Assembly: GCA_036971475.1 (NCBI GenBank)
Contig: JBAIZL010000242.1
Coordinates: 102,501-166,500 of the forward strand
Direction of reading: 5' to 3'
Length of the DNA stretch: 64,000 nucleotides
From: Prosapia bicincta
Lineage: Eukaryota > Arthropoda > Insecta > Hemiptera > Cercopidae
This document shows positions 1 through 11,110 of this stretch, one piece after another. The first letter of the stretch is position 1, and every line of letters begins with the position of its first letter. The notes beneath the pieces are model-generated. The model was not told where the DNA came from and did not search any database. It saw only the letters and a list, made by a program, of their open reading frames with translations. The translations under genes were made by a program, and so were the position numbers.

Positions 1-275
1 ACTTGTGTCTCTAACTGTAAATGGGTAAAATGCCGACAAAATATTGTTAAATTAAATAAAAAGTTACATTAATAAAGTTCTTGAAGTCTGTGGACCATTT
101 TCATTAAAACCCATTAACACAATATAAAAATCTTTTATTTTACTAACTTGTACATTAGTATTATGTTGTACTAACTTCTTTACATTTATGTACATTTCGA
201 TTATATGGTAATCATCTTCAGAACTACTTGTAGATTTTTATTTTTTCAATTCTTTCTATTAGATCACACTCTCTT

Positions 276-339
<64 letters not shown>
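276..339. repeat. (TA)n microsatellite
   Basis: A TA dinucleotide run at the left edge of the three-unit tandem repeat that follows. Similar runs separate and terminate the units, so it is probably part of the same amplified structure. Confidence 0.95.
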
Positions 340-341
<2 letters not shown>

Positions 342-1705
342 AATTTTCAATCAATAATAAAATACATTTTTTTAACATATAGTAAATGACAATTGATATT
401 AATGCAGTTTTTCAAATATTTATTCATTAATTTAAATTTTAAAAACTTAATGTCCCAATTGAACTCTAAATCGAACGCAGGAACTTTATGTTTGAAATCC
501 AGCACTTTGGTACTGAGTCAACTTCTCATAGCTAGAAATCTGTACTTAAAGATGTATATAAAATTATAAGAGAATGGTTATTTACAATAGTAAAGGATTA
601 CAAGAGGTGGATAAAAAATATTGACTACCCTCAGCTTCATGAAAAAAGAACGAAGAAAAAGAAAACTAATAAAAAGTAACAAACAATAATAATAGTACAG
701 CACCATATATTGTATAGAGAGGGAAATGAAAAATTGCAAGAAAATTCGCTTCCTATTTTGCCACTTAATATTGTGATTCTGTCATATATATACAAATTTT
801 CAATCAATAATAAAATACATTTTTTTAACATATAGTAAATGACAATTGATATTAATGCAGTTTTTCAAATATTTATTCATTAATTTAAATTTTAAAAACT
901 TAATGTCCCAATTGAACTCTAAATCGAACGCAGGAACTTTATGTTTGAAATCCAGCACTTTGGTACTGAGTCAACTTCTCATAGCTAGAAATCTGTACTT
1001 AAAGATGTATATAAAATTATAAGAGAATGGTTATTTACAATAGTAAAGGATTACAAGAGGTGGATAAAAAATATTGACTACCCTCAGCTTCATGAAAAAA
1101 GAACGAAGAAAAAGAAAACTAATAAAAAGTAACAAACAATAATAATAGTACAACACCATATATTGTATAGAGAGGGAAATGAAAAATTGCAAGAAAATTC
1201 GCTTCCTATTTTGCCACTTAATATTGTGATTCTGTCATATATATATATATATATATATATATACAAATTTTCAATCAATAATAAAATACATTTTTTTAAC
1301 ATATAGTAAATGACAATTGATATTAATGCAGTTTTTCAAATATTTATTCATTAATTTAAATTTTAAAAACTTAATGTCCCAATTGAACTCTAAATCGAAC
1401 GCAGGAACTTTATGTTTGAAATCCAGCACTTTGGTACTGAGTCAACTTCTCATAGCTAGAAATCTGTACTTAAAGATGTATATAAAATTATAAGAGAATG
1501 GTTATTTACAATAGTAAAGGATTACAAGAGGTGGATAAAAAATATTGACTACCCTCAGCTTCATGAAAAAAGAACGAAGAAAAAGAAAACTAATAAAAAG
1601 TAACAAACAATAATAATAGTACAACACCATATATTGTATAGAGAGGGAAATGAAAAATTGCAAGAAAATTCGCTTCCTATTTTGCCACTTAATATTGTGA
1701 TTCTG

Positions 1706-1707
<2 letters not shown>
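339..1707. repeat. Three tandem ~445-bp units separated by (TA)n
   Basis: Units run 339-781, 792-1236 and 1263-1707. They are almost base-for-base identical; the one difference I saw is near 697, where unit 1 reads acagcacc and units 2 and 3 read acaacacc. Each unit ends in gtcatatata and then a TA run of about 10, 27 and 80 bp. The 64- and 70-residue minus-strand ORFs that cross the units are low-complexity and lie entirely inside the repeat, so I do not treat them as genes. The near identity implies recent amplification, or an assembly artefact. I do not recognise the unit. Confidence 0.93.

Positions 1708-1788
<81 letters not shown>
1708..1788. repeat. (TA)n microsatellite, ~80 bp
   Basis: The longest TA run of the left cluster. 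It directly follows the third tandem unit and ends in a tattaatatattaat transition into unique DNA. Confidence 0.95.
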
Positions 1789-1792
<4 letters not shown>

Positions 1793-2814
1793 TATTAATT
1801 GTAATTATAAAATAAAAAGGACTAAAATAAAAATTTTCTTTGTCGACCTCAGTAGGAATTGATTTTAGTTTGTTTATATTCTATATTACTTGTTTATTAA
1901 CTAGTTTCACATTGCCTTGTGCTATACGCCAGTGCTTTGACGATTTATTCTAAACTTTTATCACAATTTATAGAATCAAGCTAAACATCAGTTTTTAATT
2001 TCGAATAAACCGTTTACGTTTTGTCATTACATACTGTCATTCTACTTCTTGATTTCTACTTTATCATATTAGGGGCTGTCTGATTATACCAGCCAGTATT
2101 ACCTACAAAAAAAGCATTACAAAAAATTGATTCCAATTGTCATAATAGTAAGATGGAATTTAATTTTTATCTTTATGTAAGATTTAAATTTTTACACAAG
2201 CCAGAAGATGAAATATAGTAGGGTAATGCCCCAAAACAGCGATAAATAATTTACATCTCAAGTCTGTATTGAATAGCTCTCATTTGTATTTAAAAAAGCA
2301 CACGTAATCAATTTTAGCCTAAATCCGTGACAGACGTATGTAAGATAGTCTTTTGTCTACAACTTCCAAGAAATTCAAAATTATCATAACGAAAAATCCG
2401 AAGGTTATCTAGTCCCGCTATAAAAATTGCCCCATTTCTGCTGTTTTTCTGTTCTGCCTTATCTCTTGTCTTCAGCAAATTTATTTCCATATAATGAGAA
2501 TTCGCAAACGCAATTAAAGTTTGTCTCGCTTTAATATATGCGTTTATGTAGCTCTGTCAGGCGCTGAGTTTACAGCGTAATTTATTGTAACTAACTTAAT
2601 ATAAATATTTTCGTTTTTACTATCTAGCATCAAGAAAGGCATGTTATACAATGCAAATAAAGCACTATATGTTCTACCAGATGTAAGATCCTTTTTGTGG
2701 CTTTAATGCGATCGTTTGTTATACTTTACCGCCTGCGAAAGTTTAGAAAAAACTTTGAATAAAGGATAGAATAAGGGTAGGAAAATTACCCCCTGGTTAG
2801 AAATACAGCGAAAA
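1789..2814. other. AT-rich stretch, no gene seen
   Basis: No coding remnant, RNA gene or repeat was recognised here. The only long minus-strand reading frame, at its right end, overlaps the 15-bp repeat and reads as low-complexity His/Cys-rich sequence. Confidence 0.6.
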
Positions 2815-2862
2815 CCATGGCAAACGTGACCATGGCAAACGTGTCCATGGCATAACGTGTGA
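2815..2862. repeat. Three-copy 15-bp repeat
   Basis: ccatggcaaacgtga, ccatggcaaacgtgt and ccatggcataacgtg lie head to tail from 2815. The unit is a multiple of three, so on the plus strand it reads as a repeated Met-Ala-Asn-Val pentapeptide-like string, but a stop falls in the third copy. Confidence 0.85.
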
Positions 2863-2898
2863 CTTTGGGGGCTGTAGTGAGGGGGGCATCGGAAGTGA

Positions 2899-3422
2899 AC
2901 AATTCCATGGTGGTACAATGTAACCTATCGTAACAATGCCCCTGAAGCCGCTGTCCCAGCTCTAAATCATATGTGCCAATTGTCTGATAAAGCAGCTCTC
3001 AATGTCTCAATGAATGGGTTTGTGGCAGCCCAGGGCCGAGTTCCGAGTTTGAGCGTTCGGCCCTTAGGTGACCCCAATAAGGATAAACCTGGACGTTCGG
3101 ATGGTTCTACCGGTCCCGAGTAGTTATGGAAAAGCAGTCCAAACCTTGCTGTCTGGTCGGATTTCGTCACCAACCCAGGCCTTACAGTATGCATTTTGGT
3201 ACTACGGGTCAAGGTACCAAGATAACTCCCCCCCCCCCCGCCGACTCGGGAAAGACACTAGACACCCAGGCGGGAAACGAATACACGGAAGATGCGTACA
3301 ACGAACTATGCGTAGACCAGGAATATTGGGAAAGATGCGTACAGGATCAGGTTTTGACAGATGACGGGGGTAAGCTATGTAGTCAGAATATTGTGGCAGG
3401 CGAAAATGCGAACAACTTTTAA
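2899..3422 (+). pseudogene. GC-rich segment with broken coding potential, unrecognised
   Basis: This block is distinctly more GC- and CpG-rich than its surroundings. One plus-strand frame is open from 2899 to a stop at 3109-3111 and has a balanced amino-acid composition. A second frame is open 3126-3422 with an acidic C-terminal half (98 residues, Met at 3126). It contains a proline run encoded by a C12 homopolymer at 3228-3239, a likely site of length error. A third frame (3068-3364) and a minus frame (2967-3212) overlap it, so at most one can be real. No domain is recognised. A decayed retroelement ORF is one possibility; a host exon cannot be excluded. Confidence 0.25.
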
Positions 3423-4984
3423 GTGAAGACGGATCTTTTAAAATCATAGAGCTACACAAATGAGTTTACCTCTGAACTAAACATAGGTGTCGCTTAGTTC
3501 TCGGAACTGGAGATCCTTTAAAACTTTATTTATTAAACCTGAATTCCATCTCACTTTTCCAGGCGTTGGACTGGCAAAATGATAGATATATCTTGCGCTT
3601 TTATTTTAGCCTGTTTAAAATCAGCTTGAAACCTCGGTAATTTTGTTGTTGTTTTATATTTTCAAATATCTTTTTTTTCATTTTACAGAATTTTTTTCAT
3701 TTTAATCTATATTACAACTTGACCAATTTATTGGATCTTACCATCTGATTTCTTGGGTCTAATCTAATCCATTTTTTTTAATTAGGAAAGAGATCTTAAA
3801 TAAGATATTAGTTTCCAGTTGCTACGTATTTTGTTGTTTTTTTATTTAATTTTTCGTTCGACGTAATATACTTCGTTTTTTCTCTTTCCTCCAGTCTCAT
3901 AGGCATAGGAGTCTAAGTTTCAGCCTCTTTTGATAAGCCTTTTTCGATTAAATAGAACTTATCACCTCGATAGTTAAAAGCAAAGTGACCACTGACAATG
4001 TGGAAACCCTTTTTTGACCCATTTTGACTGAGAGAATCCAAAACCTTGAAAGTTATTAGCAAATAGTTTAGGGGTAAATGACTTGGGTTGACAACTGGAA
4101 TTTGTTGTGTACGCTTTTTGCGCTTTTCAAATTTACGCCTTACCCTCGGTAACTACTATTGTTTCTTTTTGTACCCATATTTCGCTGTACGCATCTTTCG
4201 TGCCACCGCGGGAAACTCGAGTTTGAGGTCGGATTCGTAAGGGTTGTGGTTTCATATGCTAGACAGGAGACAGGCCACATTGGGATCTACCTTTGTGTAC
4301 TTTAACACGGAGAATAGTCATCAGAACCAGGTACTCCTTGTCACCATTCTTCTTTTTCACCATCTTTCTTTCTTTTTTTCACATAACACACTGAAGAATG
4401 TTTAATCAGGCAGTGGTAACATACTTGCAGAAATATGTATTTCCCACATACATGTTGCGGCATATATATTATAATAAGAATAACATTAAAAAAACATGTT
4501 CGAAATATACACATACACATGTTGAGCACACGTTGAAAAATATGTTTTTGAGTACGAAATAAAAGCAAATTTTACAATGGTTTGGAAATGTTTCTTGTAG
4601 GGATAATTTCATTAAAATTAATATTAATTACGTATTGATTCATGATTAAACGGAAATTCACAATTCATAACATGTTTTTTTTTATAAACATTGGTCTAAA
4701 CAGACTCCTTATTGGCTTACGTTAACCAAAACATTCTACACAGCCATTTCCCAATTAAATGAAATTTTACTAATCCTCTAGTTTGGTCCGTCTTATTTTA
4801 TACTAGAAACGTTTAAAAATTAAGAGCTAGAACTGTAAATACACTAACTAGTAAAAATATTTTGTTTAAAGTGAATATTTTTTTTGGCGACCATGAATAG
4901 AAAATCTCGAGTTGGCGTCACACTAAAATTGTCATCCTCGAACACATCTTTATAATTGTAGAATGTACATATATGTGTGTATTG
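3423..4984. other. AT-rich stretch, no gene seen
   Basis: Only short low-complexity frames are present, including a 75-residue minus-strand one at 4341-4568 that is hydrophobic and ends in a Lys/Glu-rich tail encoded by an A/G-rich run. No repeat family was recognised. Confidence 0.55.
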
Positions 4985-5545
4985 TATAATTGTATATTAT
5001 AATATAATATACGTTATACACAGCACATATTATGAACTGTATATAACTATTTTAGCTTAAATTAAGAACATATGATTTCACAATACAGCTGATTTTATAT
5101 TGTAGGTTATGTTCTATAACAGCTGTTTCAACACGAGATTATAATACTTTATTTATTCTACATTAATATCTTAAAATTGTATTGAAGTGTAAATTCTGAA
5201 TAAATTTCTTTAATTTAGGTTAGTAAATATATTAATTTATATTAAGAATAAATTTTACTTTAAATTGTTTTGTCAAAGCTCTAACTTCCTCCAACACATC
5301 TATACAGTTATGTAGATGCCCGGTAGATATATGCACTGTATACTACCGTCTCCGCTTAAATTAAGTGACAAAATATTATTTCATACAAGACCTGGTTTCA
5401 TGTTATAGGTTATGTTACAGAATAGCTGTGTTCTGTACAAGGTTATGTTACTTTATTCCACATTATTAAGTTAAAATATTATTATTTATTATTAATATCA
5501 GTTAAAAAATATATTAGTTTATATTTCAATAAATGTTACTACAGT
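4985..5545. repeat. Decayed tandem duplication, ~300-bp offset
   Basis: Two stretches, roughly 5030-5250 and 5330-5540, share the ordered landmarks gcttaaattaag, ggttatgtt, agctgtgtt/agctgtttc, actttatt and acatta, plus an upstream aacacatct landmark. The similarity is patchy with many indels, so it is an old duplication or two old copies of one element. Confidence 0.5.
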
Positions 5546-7129
5546 TTATTTAATATAGCGGTAATGAGTTATATATTTTTATTCCAATTTACAAACGTAA
5601 ACTTCTATCTGCGCGTCTGACACTTTTTAAAGACCTATTTAAATCACATAAAATTTTTATTCAGTACATTCTTCAATATCTACTAAAGGTTTTCTGTTAG
5701 CTACAGTCTTTTATTATAAACTAGATTCTACTAAAACCTTTATTACCTAAATTCTCCTAACCTGTGTTTAACTTTCGTCCAGCTTATTGTAAATTCACGG
5801 CATCCAATTTGTACATTTTTTTTGCTTTAGTTGAATAAATGAACAGCAAATGTAAATCGATTTAAACAAAACTGTGAAGAATTATGTTCTAAAAATTTTA
5901 ACGCAAATAATGTTTATAATCTTCGAAAAACATTTTTAAAGACAAACCTAAATATTTACGTAAATAATTTTCTTAGCATATTTCACGTAAAATAATATTT
6001 TACGTAAGTTAAATTTAAATAAAATTAAAGTTATTTTAGTTCCTACTTACTGAAATGTATTTCATTTTTTAAATAATTTTTTTATTTCTTTGAAAATTTT
6101 GTTTGATTTTTGCAATGCATGTATATCCTAACACAGTTAACCACCCCAATTGTTTTGCCATCAACAATTTATGATTTACGGGTAAGGTGTTCCATTACTT
6201 ATTGTATCTAAAAATAATTTGTTTCTTAAATTATTTAGAGCAGTGTTTCTCAAGCTGTGGCAAGAGCCCTTGACGTTACTTGATATCTTTTTACCTAATC
6301 AAACAAAATTTACTTAAACTATTTGAATGTACTGAAGCCTCGCATAAGAGAATATTTTCCACTCCCAGGCGAAAGTATAGATTAGGTTCGTATCCATTTA
6401 AATTGTATCTTAATGGTTTCAATTTGACTAGTTTCATTTCGTGTGACCAAAGCCTTTAATAGTGTTTCTAAATAATTCCTTTATAATTCTTCAAATACGT
6501 TTTCTGAACGAATAGAAAGAACTATCAGTCCGTACTGTAATATCCTCATTGGAATTACCACAAACGTATCTTTACGAAAGAGGGTTTCTTTCTAAACTTA
6601 TTAAAACAAATTAAGACCCCTAAAACCTATATTTATAAGAGTTTAAACCATTTCAAGGAAAACAATCACTCATCCCTCCCATTAAGCTCAAACATGATTT
6701 GTAAACTTTTTGTAGTGTACAACAATCTCAGAATATAAATTATTTTTTTTTTTTAATTTGATATTTATAGCACCAAAGTAAATGCTCTTTTAAGCAAGTT
6801 TTTTTCAATTCTACTTTCTTATGAAAAAAACTCAAATAAAAATAATAATAATAGATTCATTTCCCACAATTTGTATAGGTTAGGAAATACATTATATGAA
6901 CTTATATGAGCTCTACTAAAATTAACGATTTCAATGTTATCTTTACAAATTGTAAAAAATACTTAACAAAAAATATGGTAGAACATTAATAACAACTTCG
7001 AGCAAATGTGGTATAATTTTTTATTTCAAGTAAATAAAACCTGTCAACCACAAAAACCATTTATTTAAACCCTTATGTAAATTTCGATTGTAAAATAATA
7101 ATTTTCAGAAGAAATTATTACAAAAATTA
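5546..7129. other. AT-rich stretch, no gene seen
   Basis: No coding remnant or repeat family recognised. There are scattered poly-T and poly-A runs only. Confidence 0.55.
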
Positions 7130-7560
7130 CAAGCCATCGCAGATTTTTCTGGTCTGTTATATTTAACGTGGGAAAATGTTTTTTTTTCATTTTACCTATT
7201 TATTTCAGAGGACACTTCAGGCAGTAGATTTCTGACTTTTCATCATTAGGTATGGCCTGTTTATGGATCCCTAACAATTTCTTTTAGGTTATTTGCATTG
7301 GCAATTGTCACGTTCAAATTAAAATTTTTTCCTAGAGATTTTCTAGTTTTATTAGCCAGTGGTAGATGGTGTGTTATTTTTACCCCATTTTTGCCTTTTT
7401 ATCTCGAGTTAACGTACTTCTGTGATTCTTATTGTCTTTTTTTCTCATCTTTTTGTGGATTTGATCTATAAACATTTTACTATATCCATTGCACCTTGCT
7501 ACACTATAAATTAATTCAGCTCACTTTTATAAATTATTGTAATTATTGAGTTAGGTACAA
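7130..7560 (-). pseudogene. Decayed Penelope-like element C-terminal region (tentative)
   Basis: Read on the minus strand, one frame gives SEIYCLKCPLK-stop-IGK near 7210-7150. This matches the pattern of the GIY-YIG nuclease of PLEs (S-G-I-Y-x-L-x-C-P then Y-I-G). The preceding stretch, in another frame, resembles the linker between reverse transcriptase and nuclease, including GKNFNLNVTIANANNLK. Several stops and frameshifts are needed, so it is not functional. The PLE-type terminal hairpin at 9636-9667 has the orientation expected for the right end of a minus-strand PLE. The Jockey-like insertion at 7674-9590 would then have separated ORF and end. Confidence 0.35.
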
Positions 7561-7661
7561 AATTTCTATTTGATGTATCAGGTTTAAAGTAGGGTTAATA
7601 ACTGTTGTTTTGTCAGGTGGGCGAGGCAACGCCTACTGTATAAATGTGGAAGTGTAACCTT

Positions 7662-7673
7662 ACTTTCACCCTA
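7662..7673. repeat. Left target-site duplication of the Jockey-like insertion
   Basis: ACTTTCACCCTA here is repeated exactly at 9591-9602. The bases just outside differ, so the match is 12 bp. Confidence 0.8.
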
Positions 7674-9590
7674 ACGGGAGAGGCCTGGTATTCTTTCCGT
7701 CTGACGAGGCCGAGGTCTTTGTTGACTCTCTGGAACTGCAGTTCTCTCCTCATCCGGGAATCGAAGACCGCTCTCACTCCGCCCTGGTGTACGTATAACA
7801 CCAAGGCTACTTTGGACAAGAGCCGGAGCCTGGGGATCTTCGGTTCACCAAGCAGGACATCGTTGCCGCCATCCAGAAGCTGAAACCAAAGAAGGCGCCC
7901 GGCCTTGACTCCATTAACTCCACCGCACTTAAACACTCCCCACCTCTCCTCATTTCTTATCTTCACCACATCTTCAACTCCTCCGTCCGTCTCCACCACT
8001 TCCCTTCCTACTGGAAAACAGCGAAGATCATTCTTATTCTAAAATCACGCAAACCTCGACACGGTCCAGATAGCTTCCGACCTATCTCCATTCTTTCGAT
8101 CATTTCAAAGCTCTCCGAAAGACTCCTCCACCACCACATCTTTCCCGTTGTGAATGGCGTCATTCGAGAGGAGAAATTCGGCTTCCGGAGAGACCACTCC
8201 CCTACTCAGCAGTTGATGCGAGTCACAAATGCGGTATTGGATGTCTTCAATAAGAAACAGTCCACCACTGCAGTCTTCCTCGATGTCAGTAAGGCCTTCT
8301 ACCGTGTTTGGCATCCCGGACTCCTATACAAATTGGCCAACAGCCCCCTTCCTCCTTTTATCGTTTTCCTCCTCAGGTCCTACTTTTCAGACAGAAACTT
8401 CACGGTTTCTGTCGAAGGCCACATGTCCTCCTCCAGGCCGATCTCTGCCGGCGTGCCGCAGGGATCTGTACTGGGTCCCCTCCTTTACCTCCTGTATACA
8501 AATGACATTCCCCTCCTCCCTGGTGTATCATTATACGCGGATGACGTCATGTTCTTTTTCATCTCCTGGAGCGTACCTAAAACCTGCAAGACCATCCAAA
8601 TGCAACTAGACAACCTATCGCCATGGCTCCGTAAATGGAGAACAGTGGTCAACGCTAGAAAGTCAGAAACGATATGCTTTACCAGAAAACATCGACCGCA
8701 TACTGGAGCCATCACTCTCGACGGGGATTCTATTGCATGGAGGTCCTCAGTCAAGTACCTTGGCGTCATCCTCGACAAGCGCCTTTCCTTCTCCCGCCAC
8801 GTCAACTCCGTCCTACCCAAAGGGATAGCTATCCGCTTTAAGCTATTCCCCCTCCTGTCCCGCCAGAGTAATCTACCTTTAAAAATGAAATACCTCATCT
8901 ACCTCATGCTTATCCATCCTGTCATCACCTACTCCGCACCAGTCTGGTGGCCACTTTGCAACAACCAATGCAAGAAACGTCTCGAAGCCTTCCAGGCACG
9001 ATCGCTGAGGTTCATCTCTAACTCCCCCCTCTTTGTCACAAACCAAAACATTCGTCAACCATTTCATGCTCCTACCCTGTCAGACTTCATTCGTTTCCTC
9101 TCCGCAAAACTCTTCGGCACTGCCGAACGCTCCAACTATCCACACATCCGGAACATCAGCGATATGTCTGGACCCCTCCCATCTTCCGCCCCCGTCCCAG
9201 AATCCTTCTTGACCCCCCATAATATTAATTATTAACGCCTCACCCTCTCTTTTCCTTCACTCCACTACTTTAAGTATTATACACATTACTACACTCATAT
9301 GTCACACAATACCTACACTACATACATTTATTGCATGTATAAAAAGAAAAAAATAATAATAAAAAAAAAGTCAGCCAGTCCCACATGAATAAATAAACGT
9401 TGTCCCCCCGCATAAAAACCTGATCCGTCCCACCCAATAAAAAGTCCTGCCATTGCAGAATCCTCTCCTCAGATCCAGCCCGAACCAAAAAGCCCTGATC
9501 CCATATTCCTACTCGCAGCCATTGTCGCGTGACAGACGCTGCATAACCTCGGGGGCCACCAAACCCCCTCCTTCTCTGACTGACTGACTC
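7674..9590 (+). mobile_element. 5'-truncated Jockey-clade non-LTR retrotransposon
   Basis: A 1.9-kb GC-richer insertion bounded by 12-bp direct repeats. Its 5' end falls inside the ORF, as expected of truncated target-primed insertion. The body encodes most of a reverse transcriptase. The 3' untranslated part (9236-9590) contains A-rich stretches near 9340-9370 and ends in a short ctgactgactgactc simple-repeat tail instead of a long poly-A. Removing the insertion rejoins sequence that leads directly into the PLE-type hairpin at 9636. Confidence 0.85.
7676..9235 (+). pseudogene. Jockey-type reverse transcriptase, 5'-truncated
   Basis: One frame runs from the truncation point to the stop at 9233-9235 and is interrupted only by a TAA at 7796-7798. 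In order it shows KKAPGLD (~7889), YWKTAKI (~8009), FRPISIL (~8075), AVFLDVSKAF (~8270), GVPQGSVLGP (~8450) and the catalytic box YADD (8534-8545). The thumb region with WLRKWR and YLGVILD follows. This is the RT order of Jockey/CR1-like elements, where FADD or YADD is the active site. From the Met at 8150, 361 residues are open. The endonuclease and ORF1 that full elements carry are missing. The long minus-strand frame at 7613-7999 is its antisense shadow. Confidence 0.92.
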
Positions 9591-9602
9591 ACTTTCACCC
9601 TA
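9591..9602. repeat. Right target-site duplication of the Jockey-like insertion
   Basis: Exact copy of the 12 bp at 7662-7673. It lies directly after the element's ctga-repeat tail. Confidence 0.8.
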
Positions 9603-9635
9603 GTTGTAAGTTAGAGTTTGTAGTAGTAACACTCA

Positions 9636-9667
9636 CTGATGATAATGACTTTGTCATTGAAACGCGT
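9636..9667 (+). ncRNA. Hammerhead-ribozyme-like PLE terminal motif
   Basis: CTGATGA (9636-9642), one T, a perfect 6-bp stem AATGAC/GTCATT around TTT, GAAA (9659-9662), and the self-complementary ACGCGT. CUGANGA and GAA flanking a stem are the catalytic core of hammerhead ribozymes, known in PLEs. The extra base before the stem departs from the canonical core, so activity is uncertain. Confidence 0.55.
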
Positions 9668-11110
9668 ATAACTCAATAAATGAATAATTTGTGAGTTTTG
9701 TGTATGTCTTTATTTGTTTTAACAACCTCACAAGCTAAGCTCAAAGAATAGTTGTATAAGAGTTGTTACTGTTATCTTTTTTTGTTACACTTTATTTGTT
9801 TAGGATTTTCCTGTGCCTTATATTTTCAAAAAGCTAATTGGTAAAGTACTTCCATAACTTGAAAATATTCATATACTACCCCTGAACTCACTAATAGCCC
9901 ATTGCCCTTAGTATATAACTTAGCCTACGTTTATAGTTACAAAAAATGTGGTTGGGTCATGCATTATTATTAATATTGAAAGAAAGGGTACGTGGTTAAA
10001 ATTATTTTGAATCCTCTGTGTTAAAAACCATACGAAACCATTAAACCTATCTTTCAATTTATAACCGTGACTAAATGAGCTTTAGAATGAGTTAAATCCC
10101 TCGTTTCGTGAGTTAAAATCAGGGCGGAACAATTCGCTAACGAACCGTTTCTGAAGTCGAGTTTATCTAAAGGACAAAGCCCTTCAAAGTTTCTAACTGA
10201 TTTTATACAAACGAGTTTTCCAATTACCGTCAACAGAACAAGTCTGGAAAGTTTATTTAGTTCCACAGCGAGTATTTTAGTTTTCCTAAAGTGGAGCTTT
10301 TTGTAATGTAGGCTATAGTTGGTAATTTATCACAGTTCTAAAATTATTAACTTATCAAAAAATAACTCACAAGGTATAACAACAAAAGCTAATGAATTAT
10401 ATATAAAAAGGTTGTTGGACACTAAATGTCTCCATATCATCAAGTGTTTCAATTTAATATTTTAAGTCACATTATTAAATTAACATATTTTAAAATCAAA
10501 TTAAAAAATAAATATTTATCCTTATTGATATTTTACTAGCAACATATTTTAATTAAAGGCTCAATTTTTACAAAAACATGAGATAAAAACTTGGATTTTA
10601 AACTTTTAAGAGACTGATATTATAGGACGGTTAAACAAGTGCTGCTACACTTGGACTAAATAAGAACTACGTAATGCCTATTGATATCAAGAGAAATATA
10701 TTCTTTGAAAATATTTTTTTAAAGAAGAAAACTATTTACGAATATATAACGGGTAAAATATGACGGCTGAATAATATTAAACAAAACTGAACATTTAGTA
10801 ATATTACCAAATTTGAAAAAAAAAAAAAAATGGAAATTAGAAAATTTAAAATGTTTTCAAATTAAAAAGCATGTTCAATCTTTTTTAAAACATGAGTATG
10901 TATAGCGGCATCAAAATATACTCAGAAGGACAGTTAATTTTAAAAATTAAGATTAAAAAAAACATTCATAATTGACCACTTATTTATGTCAGAATTATAT
11001 CAAAATATGATGACAAAATAAACATGGAAATAACAGTTTAAAAATTAACAGTTTCGTGGAGGTTTTGGGTGTTACTCCATAAGGATTATGCCCACTTTGT
11101 TGGAGGGTTA
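9668..11110. other. AT-rich stretch, no gene seen
   Basis: No coding remnant recognised. The 70-residue minus-strand frame at 10054-10266 has no recognisable domain. Confidence 0.55.

Noticed and set aside
7613..7999. 128-residue minus-strand ORF
   Set aside because: Antisense to the Jockey-type reverse transcriptase, whose plus-strand motifs are unambiguous.
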